DNA of 64,000 nucleotides from Akkermansiaceae bacterium (GTDB lineage Bacteria; Verrucomicrobiota; Verrucomicrobiia; Verrucomicrobiales; DEV007). The stretch's first letter is position 1. Each line of letters opens with the position of its first letter. The notes under the pieces were generated by a model, which was not told the DNA's origin, searched no databases, and saw nothing but the letters and a program-made list of their open reading frames with translations. This document shows positions 34,075 to 45,155 of the stretch, piece by piece. Made by a program: the position numbers and the translations under genes. The DNA is taken from the NCBI GenBank assembly GCA_024233085.1, contig JACKQC010000002.1, forward strand, positions 310,001 through 374,000, read 5' to 3'.

Positions 34075-36171
34075 TTACTTGCCCGGCGGTGGCGGGACCC
34101 GCCCCTCCTCGTCCGCGTCCCAGCGATCCGACGGCAGGGACTTCGCGCCGTTCCAGCCGAGACGGCGGAAGAGGCCTTCGCTGCCCCAGGCGATCATGGG
34201 GGTGTTCAGGGCGAGCGGCTGGTCGCGGAAAAGGCGTCGCATGAGCTGGAACTTGGCCTCCATGTCGGCTTGGAAAGAGGCGGCCTCCGCGGGTGTCGGG
34301 CGCCGGTCGAGATGGGCGTCGGCAAAGGCGTGGGTGCGGGCCTGGATTTCAACGAATTCGATCCCGGTCCGGAGAAAGGCGATGCGGCGCCCGATCGTGT
34401 CGTCCCCGCCGGCGGCCTCGGCGGCGCGGTCGAGCAGGCCGTGCAACTCCGCGCAGACCGCCGGGGTATAGGGTTCGAGCGTGGATTCGATTTCCCGAGC
34501 CGCGACCTGGTCGGTAAGGGCTTCGATCCGGAGGAACCATCGTTTCACCGGTTCCGCGGCCGGGCCGAAGCCGCGCCCGCAGTAGTCGTCGAGAATCGCG
34601 TCGGCGCCGAGGTCGGGATTCCAGAGAAGGCGCGCCAGGGCATAGTAGTTGAGGCCCTCGGTCGCCCAGTGATGCACGATGGAATCGTAGTCGGTTCCCA
34701 ACAGGCTGTGATGGGCGAAGGTGTTCAGGTCCTCGGCCAGTTTGTGGATGAACACCGCCGGCACGCCGTTTCGGCGGCCGTAGAGCAGCAGGTTCGGCCG
34801 CCAGTAGAGCTTCCCGGTCATCTTTGACCACGCGTCCCAGTCGTCCCGGGCTTCGCGCCGGGCGGCGTCGCTGTCGTAGCGCCCGCCGACGAAGGCCACG
34901 GCGATATTGGGATGAAGTTTCTCGCGGACCGGCGGCGCCTTGTAGGCGGAGTAGGCATACACGACAAACCAGGTGCCGGGCCGCTCGGCGCTGACGCGGG
35001 TGGCGAGCTGGTTCCAGAACCACACCATCCGGTCGGTGAGCGACACGTATTCGAATTCGCGCGGCGGCGTCACGGTGTGGTCAAGCAGCGTGATCTTCCG
35101 GCCCTCGGGCGGATCGAGCGCCTTGCAGGCTTCGCACATGCAGAAGGTGGCTCGCCCGCCGTCGTTGGGGGACAGCGAAATGCTCCCCGCGCCGGTTCGA
35201 TCCAATTCGGCGATCTTGTCTTTCGCCAGGGCCTCGATGAGAGCGAGGTTCGACTTGCAAAGGCGGGCCCGGTCCGGAGTCAGATCGGCCAGGTCGCGCG
35301 ACCCGTTCGGTTGCAGCGCGAACCATTCCGGGTGATCCCGATGATATTTTTCCCAGGTGTGGCCATAGGAATGACCACCCGCCAGATCCAGCGATCCGCC
35401 GAGCCGCTGCCACTCGAGCCAGTCCGGCAGCCCCTCGGTCTTGCCGACGGCCCCGGCGAAGGCCGCGTCGTATTCCTCCGAAGAAAAACCGAGATAGGCG
35501 ATCCCGGAATCGAGCCGTTCCCGGCGGGTGGACCACCGGATCTTGCGCTGAACGATCGGCGGCGTGAATTCGCGATCCAGCGTCGGCAAGGCGATCGTCC
35601 GTGTTTTCGGGATGACGAGGCCGAGTTCGCCCGGCCAGAGGTAGCGCACGCCGAGCGCTTCCTCGAGAAAGGCGACCACCGCCGAACGGCTGCCGGAGGG
35701 ATCGGCGGGCGTCTTTTCGTCGGCGCCGAGCAATACCAGCGCATTCCCGACCGACCTGAGCCGAATTCCCCCGGGGCCGAGGCCGTCCGCCGTCACACCG
35801 AGTCGCTTCGCCAGATCGCTCTCGCCCACGAGCAGGAAGGTGTCCGGCCGGAAATCGCGAACGGTTGCCACCAGCTTGCCCTCGACGACCTCGACCGATC
35901 CGAGCGCGGATTCGGTGGCGACCCGGACTTTGGCGCCCGAGATGCGCTCCAGTTCGGCCGCCAACCGCTTCGAGCCCTCCCGCGCCGCCGGGCTGGGAGC
36001 GTCCGCGGTCACAATCAGGCAACGGGCCTCGCCCTCGCGGACGAGATCGGCGGCCGGTAGCGCCGAAACGGCCCAAAGACTCGCCGCCACGAAGACGGAC
36101 CCCTGAATTCGGACGAGCGTTTGCGTCGTTTTCACGAGGGAAGGAAAGCTCCGTATCTCGACGAAAGTCAA
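34075..36171 (-). CDS. DUF4838 domain-containing secreted protein
   Basis: 698 residues with a signal-like segment after a 25-residue tail (IQGSVFVAASLWAVSALPAAD). Residues ~45-190 form an N-terminal alpha/beta domain like that preceding GH20/GH67 barrels (RLAAELERISGAKVRVATES, FLVGESDLAKRLGV). The DUF4838 region follows: LAGGHSYGHTWEKYHRDHPE, SISLSPNDGGRATFCMCEAC, LTDRMVWFWNQLATRVSAER. The Cys pair C-M-C-E-A-C and the acidic Asn-Asp residues suggest a hydrolase active site, but no DUF4838 protein has a firmly established reaction that I know of. It lies upstream of a GHL10 gene and downstream of a GH62 gene, consistent with polysaccharide degradation. Confidence 0.85.
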   Translation of the reverse strand: MTFVEIRSFPSLVKTTQTLVRIQGSVFVAASLWAVSALPAADLVREGEARCLIVTADAPSPAAREGSKRLAAELERISGAKVRVATESALGSVEVVEGKLVATVRDFRPDTFLLVGESDLAKRLGVTADGLGPGGIRLRSVGNALVLLGADEKTPADPSGSRSAVVAFLEEALGVRYLWPGELGLVIPKTRTIALPTLDREFTPPIVQRKIRWSTRRERLDSGIAYLGFSSEEYDAAFAGAVGKTEGLPDWLEWQRLGGSLDLAGGHSYGHTWEKYHRDHPEWFALQPNGSRDLADLTPDRARLCKSNLALIEALAKDKIAELDRTGAGSISLSPNDGGRATFCMCEACKALDPPEGRKITLLDHTVTPPREFEYVSLTDRMVWFWNQLATRVSAERPGTWFVVYAYSAYKAPPVREKLHPNIAVAFVGGRYDSDAARREARDDWDAWSKMTGKLYWRPNLLLYGRRNGVPAVFIHKLAEDLNTFAHHSLLGTDYDSIVHHWATEGLNYYALARLLWNPDLGADAILDDYCGRGFGPAAEPVKRWFLRIEALTDQVAAREIESTLEPYTPAVCAELHGLLDRAAEAAGGDDTIGRRIAFLRTGIEFVEIQARTHAFADAHLDRRPTPAEAASFQADMEAKFQLMRRLFRDQPLALNTPMIAWGSEGLFRRLGWNGAKSLPSDRWDADEEGRVPPPPGK

Positions 36172-36265
36172 GTCACCCTCGCAGCCCCCTTTCCGCGGTT
36201 TATCGGCGGCACGAGGCCAATTGCGGGCGCGAAATTACCGACGATCGCCCGATCCAGGCAGGCTC

Positions 36266-37372
36266 TCAAGGACCCGCCGCCTCGAGCAGGCCGAGCCGCC
36301 AGGGCAGCTTGCCGTAGCCTTTCGACCATTGATCGTCCCGCAGGCCCTGATAGAGGAAGGTCAGTTTCCCCGGGTCGATCTCCAGGCGCTGGTCGATCCC
36401 CGAGCGGATCAGTTCGCCATGGCTGATGGAGTCGGTCCACGCCTCGCCCTCGAAGACGACATTCGCGCCTCCGGCGAAGGGCGTCCGTCCCGAGCCCAGC
36501 CAGGCCCGCCACGGACCCTCAAGCCGGTCGGCCGTGTAGGCCTGAAAGTAGCGCCGTCCGCGACCACCACTCTCTCCCTGCGCCTCGATCAGAGTCAGGT
36601 AGCCGGCGCCGTTCCTGAGACGGTAAGTATGGGAGGCCTCGAAGAAATCGCCCTCCAGCGCCAGTTCCGGAGTCCCGAATCCCCGGGGAAACCGCGCCAG
36701 CGCCGTCTCGGCCCGCCAGAGCTTTCCATTGTTCGAGGTGAAAAACAGGTGCGCCTTTTCCGCGTCGCCAATGACCCAGAAGTCGATCCATCCCTTCAGA
36801 TTCGAGGGTTTTTCGGCGTAGAACGGCTGGGGGAGCGACCACGATTTCGGATCCTCCAGCGTCGTGGTGGTCGAAAAACACGGGCCGTAGGCGATGCCGC
36901 GCGCCGAATCGGCCAGTTGATAGACCAGATACCAGGTCCGCGACGGTTCGAAGAAGAAAACCTGCGGCGCTCCGTGGTAGTCGAGACTTCCCAGGTCCAG
37001 GACCGACCAGGTCGCCGACCGCGCCTCGCTCCAGTCCGCGAAAGACAGGTGGCCGATCCGGATGTAGCCCGGCGGTTTGCCGTCCCCGCCGTCCCGCTTG
37101 CGCAGCGTGCAGAAGAGATGCCAGCGATCTCCGTGCCGGACGACGCTGGGGTCTTTCACCGCCAGCCACGGGTTGTCCGGCGACTCCGGCAGCCGCGCGG
37201 CGTCCACCGCGAGGATGGGCGGGCCGGCCCGCCATCCCAGGGCCGCGGGCAACCCGGAGTCCTCCGCCGAGGCGCCGGCCACGGCGGCGAAAAATCCCGA
37301 AAAAATCGCCAGGGCCAACCGCCCGGAGCGACGCGGGACCCATTCATCGAGAGCGGGAGAGCGGTGTTTCAT
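36266..37372 (-). CDS. Glycoside hydrolase family 62 alpha-L-arabinofuranosidase
   Basis: 368 residues with a signal peptide (GRLALAIFSGFFAAVAGASA). The sequence follows the GH62 five-blade propeller closely: KDPSVVRHGDRWHLFCT, GAPQVFFFEPSRTWYLVYQL, GWIDFWVIGDAEKAHLFFTS, GDFFEASHTYRL, then GGANVVFEGEAWTDSISHGE and IDQRLEIDPGKL. The catalytic acids in this family correspond to the Asp of KDPSVV, the Asp of IDFWVI and the Glu of FEASH, all present. GH62 enzymes release arabinose from arabinoxylan. With the acetyl-esterase-like protein at 2.5 kb and the DUF4838 gene 94 bp downstream, this supports xylan side-chain removal by the organism. Confidence 0.9.
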   Translation of the reverse strand: MKHRSPALDEWVPRRSGRLALAIFSGFFAAVAGASAEDSGLPAALGWRAGPPILAVDAARLPESPDNPWLAVKDPSVVRHGDRWHLFCTLRKRDGGDGKPPGYIRIGHLSFADWSEARSATWSVLDLGSLDYHGAPQVFFFEPSRTWYLVYQLADSARGIAYGPCFSTTTTLEDPKSWSLPQPFYAEKPSNLKGWIDFWVIGDAEKAHLFFTSNNGKLWRAETALARFPRGFGTPELALEGDFFEASHTYRLRNGAGYLTLIEAQGESGGRGRRYFQAYTADRLEGPWRAWLGSGRTPFAGGANVVFEGEAWTDSISHGELIRSGIDQRLEIDPGKLTFLYQGLRDDQWSKGYGKLPWRLGLLEAAGP

Positions 37373-37384
37373 GCGTCACCGATC

Positions 37385-37417
37385 TAACAGGGTTAGGTCG
37401 GACAGTCAACCCTGTCT
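37385..37417. repeat. Interspersed palindrome between divergent genes
   Basis: TAACAGGGTTAGGTCGGACA followed by GTCAACCCTGT, a clear member of the family with a stem of ~9 bp. Unlike most copies it lies upstream of two diverging genes (GH62 and TolC), so here it cannot be acting as a gene-end terminator for either. Confidence 0.85.
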
Positions 37418-37506
37418 GGTCCATGGCCCTGAAAGCGGCCGCCTATGGCCGCATCGCGTCAATCGATTCGGTTGATAAACGGGGCCGGACGGCGGAATTG
37501 AAACCA

Positions 37507-39345
37507 ATGACAGGTCGCCGAGAAAGGACGGCCCGCCGGAGGTCCTTTCCCTGGCGGGGCCGAGGGGTTGTCGTCGCCTCGTGCGTCGCTTTGGCGATGT
37601 CGGCCGCCGGTTGCGCGCCAAGGTTTTACGAAAAAGCGGCGGATTGGGAGACCAAGCGCATCCTCTTCGGAAAAGCGGCGAAGATCGAAAACGTCGACAA
37701 CGATTCGCTCGACATCTCGGCGACGGAACCGGTCGATCTGAAGGACCTGCACCGCAACGGCTCGAGCGCGGATTTTCTCGGGGAGATTTCGAAGACGGAA
37801 TCGGGCGCGCGGGTGTTGTCGCTGGCCGACGCGCTGGGCCTCGCGATTCGCCAGAACCGGGGATACCTGAGCCAGAAGGAAACGCTCTATCTCCAGGCGC
37901 TCGATCTGACGCTGACCCGCCACGAACTGGCGCCGCTTTTCTACGGCGAAGTGGATGTCGGCACCCAGAGCGACGCCCGCGAGGGCGATCAACCGCCCGA
38001 ACAGATCGAGGTCCAGGTGGAGCGCCCGGTGCTCGACCCCATCACAGGGGAACCGGTGATCGACCCCGAAACGGGCGAAGCCCGGACAAGGATCGAGACC
38101 GAGATCATCGAGCGCGAAGTCGATGGCCTGATCGCCACGAACACCTTTACCCGCCGGCAATCGATGGGGTTCACGATGCTGCAGCGAACCGGCGCCCGGC
38201 TGGCGGCGGATTTCACGTCGGATTTCCTCCGTTTCGTGGCCGGCGACCGGTCGGTCAACCATTCCGCGCTCGCCGTCACACTGACCCAGCCGCTGCTGAA
38301 AGGGGGCGGTTTCAAGACCACGCTGGAAGTGCTGACCCAGGCGGATCGCGATCTGCTCTACGCGATGCGGGAGTTCGCGAATTTTCGCCGGGAATTCGTG
38401 ATCGATGTCGTCTCCCGCTATTACAACGTGCTTCAGGCCCGGGACACGGTGCGAAACAACTGGATGGCGTACGAGGGCTTCCGGAAAAACGTCGACATGG
38501 CCGAGGGCCTCAACAAGGAGGGCCGCATGACTCTGACCCAGCTCGGCCAGCTCCGGCAGGCCATGCTCCAGGCGGAGAGCCAGTGGGTGAACGCCATCCG
38601 CGACTACCAGAACCAGCTCGACGAGCTGAAGATCGAGCTGAGCCTGCCGGTGGCGGAAAACTACGTCCTCGACGAATCCGAACTCAAGCGTCTCAAGGTC
38701 GAGGACCCCGGACTCCGGCGCGAGCAGGCCGTCGAGGTGGCGCTGGTGTCGCGTCCCGACCTCCAGACGGTGGACGACCAGGTGACCGACGCCGAGCGCC
38801 GCATCAAGGTGGCGAAAGTCGAATTGCAGGGTGGACTCGACGCGGTGGCGACCTACGACGTGCTGAGCGATCCCGACGACATCACACCGAACCTGAACTT
38901 CGAGCGGCGCGCGTGGTCGGCCGGCTTCGAGCTGGACCTGCCCTTCAACAACAAGGCGGAGCGGAACTTCTACCGCTCGACCCTGATCGCGCTCGAGCAG
39001 GCGAAACGTCAGCGGACGCTCGCGCACGACCAGGTGCGCCTGCAGATCTTCGACGACTGGCGGGCGCTGGAGCAGGCGCGTCGGAACTACGAGATCGGCC
39101 AGCTCGGAGTGAACCTGGCGGAAACGCGGCTGGAGGAGCAGCGACTTCTTAATGAACTGGGAAAGGCCGAGGCCCGCGACATCGTCGACGCCCAGCGGGA
39201 CCTGGTTAACTCGATGAATCAGCGCACTTCGACGCTGGTGGAGCATACCTTGGCGCGTTTGCGTCTTTGGCGCGACATGGGCATCCTTTATATTAACAAG
39301 GACGGTTCGTGGGTGAAAAAACTGGAGGAAGAAGGGGATGAATAA
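37507..39345 (+). CDS. TolC-family outer-membrane efflux lipoprotein
   Basis: 612 residues from ATG 37507; an upstream ATG at 37423 lies next to the palindromic repeat and gives a poor signal. The N-terminus has basic residues, a hydrophobic stretch and a lipobox (VALAMSAAGC), so it is a probable lipoprotein. Two outer-membrane-efflux repeats are visible: LSLADALGLAIRQNRGYLSQ and its partner around LRREQAVEVALVSRPDLQTV, with long coiled coils and LDLPFNNKAERNFYRSTLIA typical of TolC trimers. It overlaps the membrane-fusion gene by 8 bp, so the two are translationally coupled. The ~110 acidic residues before the first repeat are longer than in standard TolC proteins. Confidence 0.9.
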   Translation: MTGRRERTARRRSFPWRGRGVVVASCVALAMSAAGCAPRFYEKAADWETKRILFGKAAKIENVDNDSLDISATEPVDLKDLHRNGSSADFLGEISKTESGARVLSLADALGLAIRQNRGYLSQKETLYLQALDLTLTRHELAPLFYGEVDVGTQSDAREGDQPPEQIEVQVERPVLDPITGEPVIDPETGEARTRIETEIIEREVDGLIATNTFTRRQSMGFTMLQRTGARLAADFTSDFLRFVAGDRSVNHSALAVTLTQPLLKGGGFKTTLEVLTQADRDLLYAMREFANFRREFVIDVVSRYYNVLQARDTVRNNWMAYEGFRKNVDMAEGLNKEGRMTLTQLGQLRQAMLQAESQWVNAIRDYQNQLDELKIELSLPVAENYVLDESELKRLKVEDPGLRREQAVEVALVSRPDLQTVDDQVTDAERRIKVAKVELQGGLDAVATYDVLSDPDDITPNLNFERRAWSAGFELDLPFNNKAERNFYRSTLIALEQAKRQRTLAHDQVRLQIFDDWRALEQARRNYEIGQLGVNLAETRLEEQRLLNELGKAEARDIVDAQRDLVNSMNQRTSTLVEHTLARLRLWRDMGILYINKDGSWVKKLEEEGDE

Positions 39346-41117
39346 GAAGGTCATATTCACAGTTGGAGCGCTCGCCATCGTCGCGGGCGCCGCGTTTTTC
39401 CTGAGCGGCCGAAGCGGCGGGAAGGGCGCCTCGGATCTTCCTACCTTTGATGTTCAGAGAGGAAATCTCGTGATCGAGGTGGTCGAGGGCGGCAACATCC
39501 ACGCCCTCGATTATTTGGAGATTAAGAACGACGTTAAAATCACCAACGGCACGAAGATTCTCGAAATCATCGAGGAGGGTTACGAGGTCACCGACGACGA
39601 CGTCAAGAAGGGCAAGGTGCTCGCCAAGCTCGATCCCTCGGGATTGGAGGACATGATCGTCGATCACGACGTGCAGTTCCAGGAAACCGAGTCCAGCTAC
39701 GCCGAGGCCAAACAGGGGCTCGAGATCGAGGAGAGCGAAAGCCTCAGCGAGGTCAAGCTGGTGCGTCAGGCCCTGCGGTTCGCCCTGCTGGATTTTCAGA
39801 AATTTGTCGGCGAAAAAGCGGCGCGCGAGGTGCTCCAGTCGCTGAACCTGCCCTACGACAACGACAGCATCGCCCTATACGAGGGCGAGGCGACCGAGCA
39901 GATTCTCGCCAGCTTCGACGCCAACCGCCTCATCACCGAGGACGCGAAAAACGAAGGGGACGAGGAGCCCTTCAAAGCCGACACCGACGACAGCCAGGCC
40001 TCCGGAGTCGACTTCGGCGAGCTGCTGTCGGGCAACCGCCTCGGGGAGGGCGAGGCCGAGCAGACCATGCGCCGCCTCAAAGACGAGGCCCTCGTGGCCA
40101 AGACCGAACTCGGCGTGGTCGAGGAATCCGTCGAGGGCGCCAAGCGGCTCCGGGAGCGCGATTTCATCACCAAGCAAACGCTGGAGAACGAACTCGTCAG
40201 CCTCGAGAAAGCGAAACTCGCCCTCCAGACGAAGGAGACGGAACTGGACCTCTTTCGCGACTACGAATTTCCCAAAGAGGCGGAGAAAATGCTCTCGCTA
40301 TACGAGGAGGCCTTGCTGGAGCTGATCCGCGAGAAGCGCGAGGCCATCGCCAGCGTGGCGCGGGCCGAGGCGAAGTTTCGCGCCGCCAAGCGCCGCTACG
40401 AACTCGAACTCCGGAAGCGCGAGGATTTGCAGAGCCAGTTGGCCAGTTGCACGATCGTCGCCGAGCGGCCCGGCCTGGTGGCCTACGGCGGGGCCAACGA
40501 GGATTACTACACCTCCCGCTACTACGAGGCGATTTCCCAGGGGGCGACGCTGAAACTCGGCCAGCCCATCATCACCATTCCCAACATGTCGCGCCTCGGC
40601 GTGGACGTGGACATCCACGAGTCGCACATCAAGATGATCCAGCTCGGCCAGAAGGCCGTCATCAACGCCGACGCCGTCGCCGACAAGACGCTTGAGGGAC
40701 GCGTGACAAAGGTGGCCGTGCTGCCCGACTCGAACGCCTCCCGCTACAATCCCACGCTGAAAGTCTATCCCGCCACCATCGAGATCGACGGGATGAACGA
40801 TTTCCTCAAGCCGGGCATGACCGCCAAGGTCAAGATTATCATCAACGAGCTGAGCGACATCATTTACATCCCGATCCAGGCCGTGTTCGTGGAGGATGAC
40901 CGGCACTACGTTTTCGTCCGCGAGGGGCTCGGTTACACGCGCCTTCCCGTCCGCATCGGCGACCACAACGACGAGTTCATCCAGATCGTCGAGGGCCTCG
41001 ACGAGGGCGAGGCGGTCGCGTTGAGGATGCCCGACAGTTTCGAGACTTCCGACAAGGAGTTCGATCCCGCCCGGGTCGCCAGCGACCGGTCGGAGGCAAA
41101 AGGTAACGGCAAGGACG

Positions 41118-41125
<8 letters not shown>
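39338..41125 (+). CDS. Periplasmic membrane-fusion protein (HlyD/MacA type), long coiled-coil form
   Basis: 595 residues. One N-terminal membrane anchor (KVIFTVGALAIVAGAAFFLS), then the barrel-sandwich half motif VIEVVEGGNIHALDYLEIK, a very long central coiled coil with acidic insertions (~110-355), and the return strand QSQLASCTIVAERPGLVAYG followed by beta-barrel blocks (LGVDVDIHESHIKMIQLGQK, NDFLKPGMTAKVKIIINELS). Typical MacA/HlyD proteins are ~370-450 residues, so the coil is extended by ~150 residues, which should reach further across the periplasm. It overlaps both the TolC gene and the ABC ATPase gene by 8 bp. Confidence 0.9.
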
Positions 41126-41840
<715 letters not shown>

Positions 41841-42068
41841 CTAAACCCGCCGGCCTCGGCAACGGCCAACGTGGGGCTCAGAACCGCGGCGAAAAGCAAA
41901 GGAGCGGCTGTTCACTCGCCCCGACATGTCATTTTCTTTCGTGTCAACGACTCGGACGCCATGGAGGTCGTTCGGATATTGCACGATAGCATGGACGTCG
42001 CGCGACCTCTTTGATGACGGAAATCCTGGAGCGAAGTCGGTTCCTCCGGGGCGGGAACACCGGCGGCC

Positions 42069-42101
42069 CAACAGGGTTAGGTCCAACGGTCAACCCTGTC
42101 G
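42069..42101. repeat. Interspersed palindrome between convergent genes
   Basis: CAACAGGGTTAGGTCCAACG then GTCAACCCTGTCG. It ends 7 bp before the stop of the minus-strand TPR gene and is downstream of the plus-strand ABC ATPase gene. The preceding 41841-42068 shows no gene I can support. Confidence 0.85.
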
Positions 42102-42107
42102 ACTCCG

Positions 42108-44666
42108 CTATTGGCCGGTCGCCGGCTCGGACGGACGGGCCTGGGGGAACTGCGTTTTGAGCTGTTTCTCCAACTCGGCGGCCTTTTCGGCGTCTCCGGC
42201 TTTGCGGAAGGCCTCGGCCGCCTTTCGCAGCGCCAGGGGGGTGACCTCGGGATCGACGAAGATCTGGCTGACGACGAGATATTCCCGGGCGGCCCCGGCG
42301 AAGTCTCCCTCGGCGACGGCGACATCGCCGAGCAGGACGCGGGCCTCGGCGTTGGTCCGGCCCTCCTTGATGGACATGAGGCATTCGCGCGCCTTTTCGC
42401 GGGCTCTGTCGTGCTCTCCCAGCGCCAGCCAGGCCTGGCCCTGGGCGAGCAGGGCTTTGCCGCGCGAGCTAGGCCGCTCGGTCAGGGAAAGGTAGTGATC
42501 GAAGGCTTCGATGGCCGTCTTGTATTCCTTCAGCGCCATCCGGCTCTGGCCGAGAACGTCCCACACTTCGGCGGTGGTGTCGGCGGGATTTTGTGGAGTG
42601 CTGGCGGCGGTCAGCAGGCGCTCGGCGTGCGCGTAGTCGCGCTGGTCGAACTGCCGCTGACCGGCGTAGATCAGCACCTGGGGCGGAACGGCGGGGTAGT
42701 CCATGGGCCGGCGGGCGGCGGGGGGATCGCTTCCGTTTTGCGCGGCGGCGGCGGCGGCTTTTTCCGCGGCCTTTTGCGCGGCGTCGGCGGCGGCTTTGCC
42801 GTCGAGGTAAATCTCCAACTCGGTGGTCAGGGCGTCGAGGTTCTCGAGCTGGTATTGGGCGAGGACGATGCGGAGGCTTGCCTTGGCGAGGTAGGTGTTG
42901 GGCGCGGTCTTCCGGGCGATCTCCAACTCGGGGATGGCCTCGGCGTGTTTTTCGGACTCCATCAGGCCGACCCCGATCCAGTAGTGGGCCTCGGGAGCGG
43001 ACTGGGTGTCGGGAAATTTTTCCAGCAAGGTGCGAAAGGCTTCGACCATCTCGCCGGTTTCGCGCCGCTGACCGTGGAGAAGGGCGATCTGCTGCAGGGC
43101 GAACTCGAGTTCGGGGGCGTCCGGGTGTTTGCCGGCGATCTCCCTGAAATCGCCGAGGGCGCCGTCGAAATCCTGAAGAATCTGGTAGGTGCTGGCCCGT
43201 TTCGCCAGGGCGGAGGGCACGAGCGGGCTGTCGGGAAACTGATCGAGAAAATCGTTCAGTGTCGTGACGCCGCCGTTGGGATCTCCGGCCTCGATGCGCG
43301 ACCATCCGAGCTTGTAGAGTTGCGGCTCGCGGTATTTGGCCTCGACCTTGTCGGCCCGGACGGAGGAATACGCGAAAGCCGCCTGACGATAATGCTCGGT
43401 GGTTTCCTCGCCCGGTTCGCCGGCCTGGGCCTTGGCGAAATGCCACTCGGCCTTGATCAGGAAGGCCTGGTCGACGAAGGCGCTGTCGGGATCGGTCTGC
43501 TGCTGAACTTCGATAAAGCGGTCGGCGTAGATGGAAACGCCGCCGTCGTTCTGCTCGTAGAGGCATTGCAGCTTGCGGTAGCCGGCCTCGGCGCCCTCGG
43601 GGCGGTCGCGGTAGTTGGACTCGACGAGTTCGTAGAGTTCGATGGCGGCCTGGAGTTCGCCGGTCAGGCGGTAGGCGTGGCCGACGACGAGCAGCATTTT
43701 CGGGCGGGTGTCGGCGGGAGCGTCGAACACGCCGCGATTGTAGGTGGCGATGACCTTGTCGTATTCGCCCTTGGTGAAGAGATTGAAGATCAGGCCGACG
43801 CCGGCGAAGGCTTTCCACGGGCTTTCGCCCTCCATCTTGAGCAAATCCTCGAAGAAGGGGTTGCTCTTGTCGGTCTCGCCGAGTTCGGCGGCGAGCAGGC
43901 CGGCGCGCGCGAGGGCCTCGGCTTTGACCTCGGGTTTCGAGGCGGACTGGATGAGATTTTCGAATCGCTTGAAGGCTTCGGCGGCGTCGCCGAGGTCGTA
44001 TTGCAGGCGGGCGGTTTCCAGCAGGCACCGTTCGGAGAAGGGGTTGTCTTTCGTCTTGGCGGCGGCGACGGCATCGTAGGCGGCGACGGCTTCCTTCGGC
44101 TTGTCGAGCAACTGGAGGCAGGTCGCCTTGTAGAACATGGCCTGGAGCTTCGCCTCTTCGCTGGCGAGGTTTTTCACCGCCGTGTCGAAAAAGGAGGCCG
44201 CGGCCTCGAAGTCCTTGGCATTGTAGCGGATCACCGCGATGCGAAACGCGGCCGAACCGACGTAGGGCCCGGATTTCCAATTGCTGACGACGTATTTGAA
44301 GGTGGTCTCCGCGTCGGTGGCCTGGCCGACTTTGTTGTAGCATTCGCCGAGGCGGAACCAGCCCTCCTGCAGGTTCGGGCTCTGGGGGTGCGCCTTCAGA
44401 AAAAGCTGGTACTGCCGGGCCGCGAGGGCGAATTGCTCGTGCGAATAAAGCAGGTCCGCGTAGGCGAGCAGTTCCTCCTTTTCCGGACCGGACGCCTCCG
44501 TCTCGCCGCCGGGCGCCGGATTCAGCGGTTGGGCGCGGACGGGGGGCGCCGCCGGAGCGGGATTCGACTGCTGCCCCCGGGCGGCGAGACCGGGAAACGT
44601 CATCGCCAGGGCCATCGCCAACGCGGTGAAGGCGCGGCCGCTCGATTTTCTGAACCGAATCCTCAT
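42108..44666 (-). CDS. Secreted TPR-repeat protein of the ExbB/ExbD operon
   Basis: 852 residues with a signal peptide (TALAMALAMTFPGLAARGQQ). Most of the remainder is tandem tetratricopeptide-like repeats, from LLAYADLLYSHEQFALAARQ and ECYNKVGQATDAETTFKYVV through EFALQQIALLHGQRRETGEM to LGQSRMALKEYKTAIEAFDH; an Ala-rich segment (AAADAAQKAAEKAAAAAAQ) near residue ~630 splits the array. Such large periplasmic TPR proteins accompany ExbB/ExbD pairs in Planctomycetes and Verrucomicrobia and may take the place of TolA or YbgF; a TonB C-terminal domain is not seen. The gene is last in the exbB-exbD-TPR unit, 7 bp downstream of exbD. Confidence 0.85.
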   Translation of the reverse strand: MRIRFRKSSGRAFTALAMALAMTFPGLAARGQQSNPAPAAPPVRAQPLNPAPGGETEASGPEKEELLAYADLLYSHEQFALAARQYQLFLKAHPQSPNLQEGWFRLGECYNKVGQATDAETTFKYVVSNWKSGPYVGSAAFRIAVIRYNAKDFEAAASFFDTAVKNLASEEAKLQAMFYKATCLQLLDKPKEAVAAYDAVAAAKTKDNPFSERCLLETARLQYDLGDAAEAFKRFENLIQSASKPEVKAEALARAGLLAAELGETDKSNPFFEDLLKMEGESPWKAFAGVGLIFNLFTKGEYDKVIATYNRGVFDAPADTRPKMLLVVGHAYRLTGELQAAIELYELVESNYRDRPEGAEAGYRKLQCLYEQNDGGVSIYADRFIEVQQQTDPDSAFVDQAFLIKAEWHFAKAQAGEPGEETTEHYRQAAFAYSSVRADKVEAKYREPQLYKLGWSRIEAGDPNGGVTTLNDFLDQFPDSPLVPSALAKRASTYQILQDFDGALGDFREIAGKHPDAPELEFALQQIALLHGQRRETGEMVEAFRTLLEKFPDTQSAPEAHYWIGVGLMESEKHAEAIPELEIARKTAPNTYLAKASLRIVLAQYQLENLDALTTELEIYLDGKAAADAAQKAAEKAAAAAAQNGSDPPAARRPMDYPAVPPQVLIYAGQRQFDQRDYAHAERLLTAASTPQNPADTTAEVWDVLGQSRMALKEYKTAIEAFDHYLSLTERPSSRGKALLAQGQAWLALGEHDRAREKARECLMSIKEGRTNAEARVLLGDVAVAEGDFAGAAREYLVVSQIFVDPEVTPLALRKAAEAFRKAGDAEKAAELEKQLKTQFPQARPSEPATGQ

Positions 44667-44673
44667 GCGTCAG

Positions 44674-45102
44674 CTATTTCCGCGGCGGGGTCTCCGGGCG
44701 GGCGGTGGCGAAGGCGACATTCCAGATGCCGGCCTCCTTGATCACGTCGAGCACGTCGATGATCGATTGGTAGGTGGCCTCGGCGTCGCCGCGCAGGATG
44801 ACCGCCTGGTCGGGATAGGCGCTCGAAATCAGCCGGAACCGCGCCAACATTTCATCGTCGGAGACCTGGGCGCCGTTGATGAAAACATCGCCGCTCTTCC
44901 GGACATTCACGATGATCTCGCCGATCTGCCGCGGCCCGTCGTCCACTTGCTCGGCGGCGGGAACCGAGACGTCCATGTCCCGCTCGAAGCGCGCGAACTG
45001 CCAGGTCACGATGAAAAAGATCAGGAGCAAGAAGACCACGTCGATCATCGGCGCCAGTTCCAGTTCGGCGGTCTGTTGCTGGTGGTAGTCGCGAAATTTC
45101 AT
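44674..45102 (-). CDS. exbD: ExbD/TolR-type proton-channel subunit
   Basis: 142 residues from ATG 45102 (MKFRDYHQQQTAELELAPMI). One transmembrane helix (VVFLLLIFFIVTWQFARFER) is preceded by the conserved Asp in LAPMIDVVFLL, the residue that carries protons in ExbD/TolR. The periplasmic domain contains VNVRKSGDVFINGAQVSDDE and DQAVILRGDAEATYQSIIDV, as in the family. ExbB and ExbD together convert proton flow into movement of a periplasmic partner. It is 53 bp downstream of exbB. Only one exbD is present, whereas many related operons carry two. Confidence 0.92.
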   Translation of the reverse strand: MKFRDYHQQQTAELELAPMIDVVFLLLIFFIVTWQFARFERDMDVSVPAAEQVDDGPRQIGEIIVNVRKSGDVFINGAQVSDDEMLARFRLISSAYPDQAVILRGDAEATYQSIIDVLDVIKEAGIWNVAFATARPETPPRK

Positions 45103-45155
45103 GGGGTCGAGTCGGGAGTTTTTTCGGTTCGCACCTGGTCGGCCGAAGGCGGCCA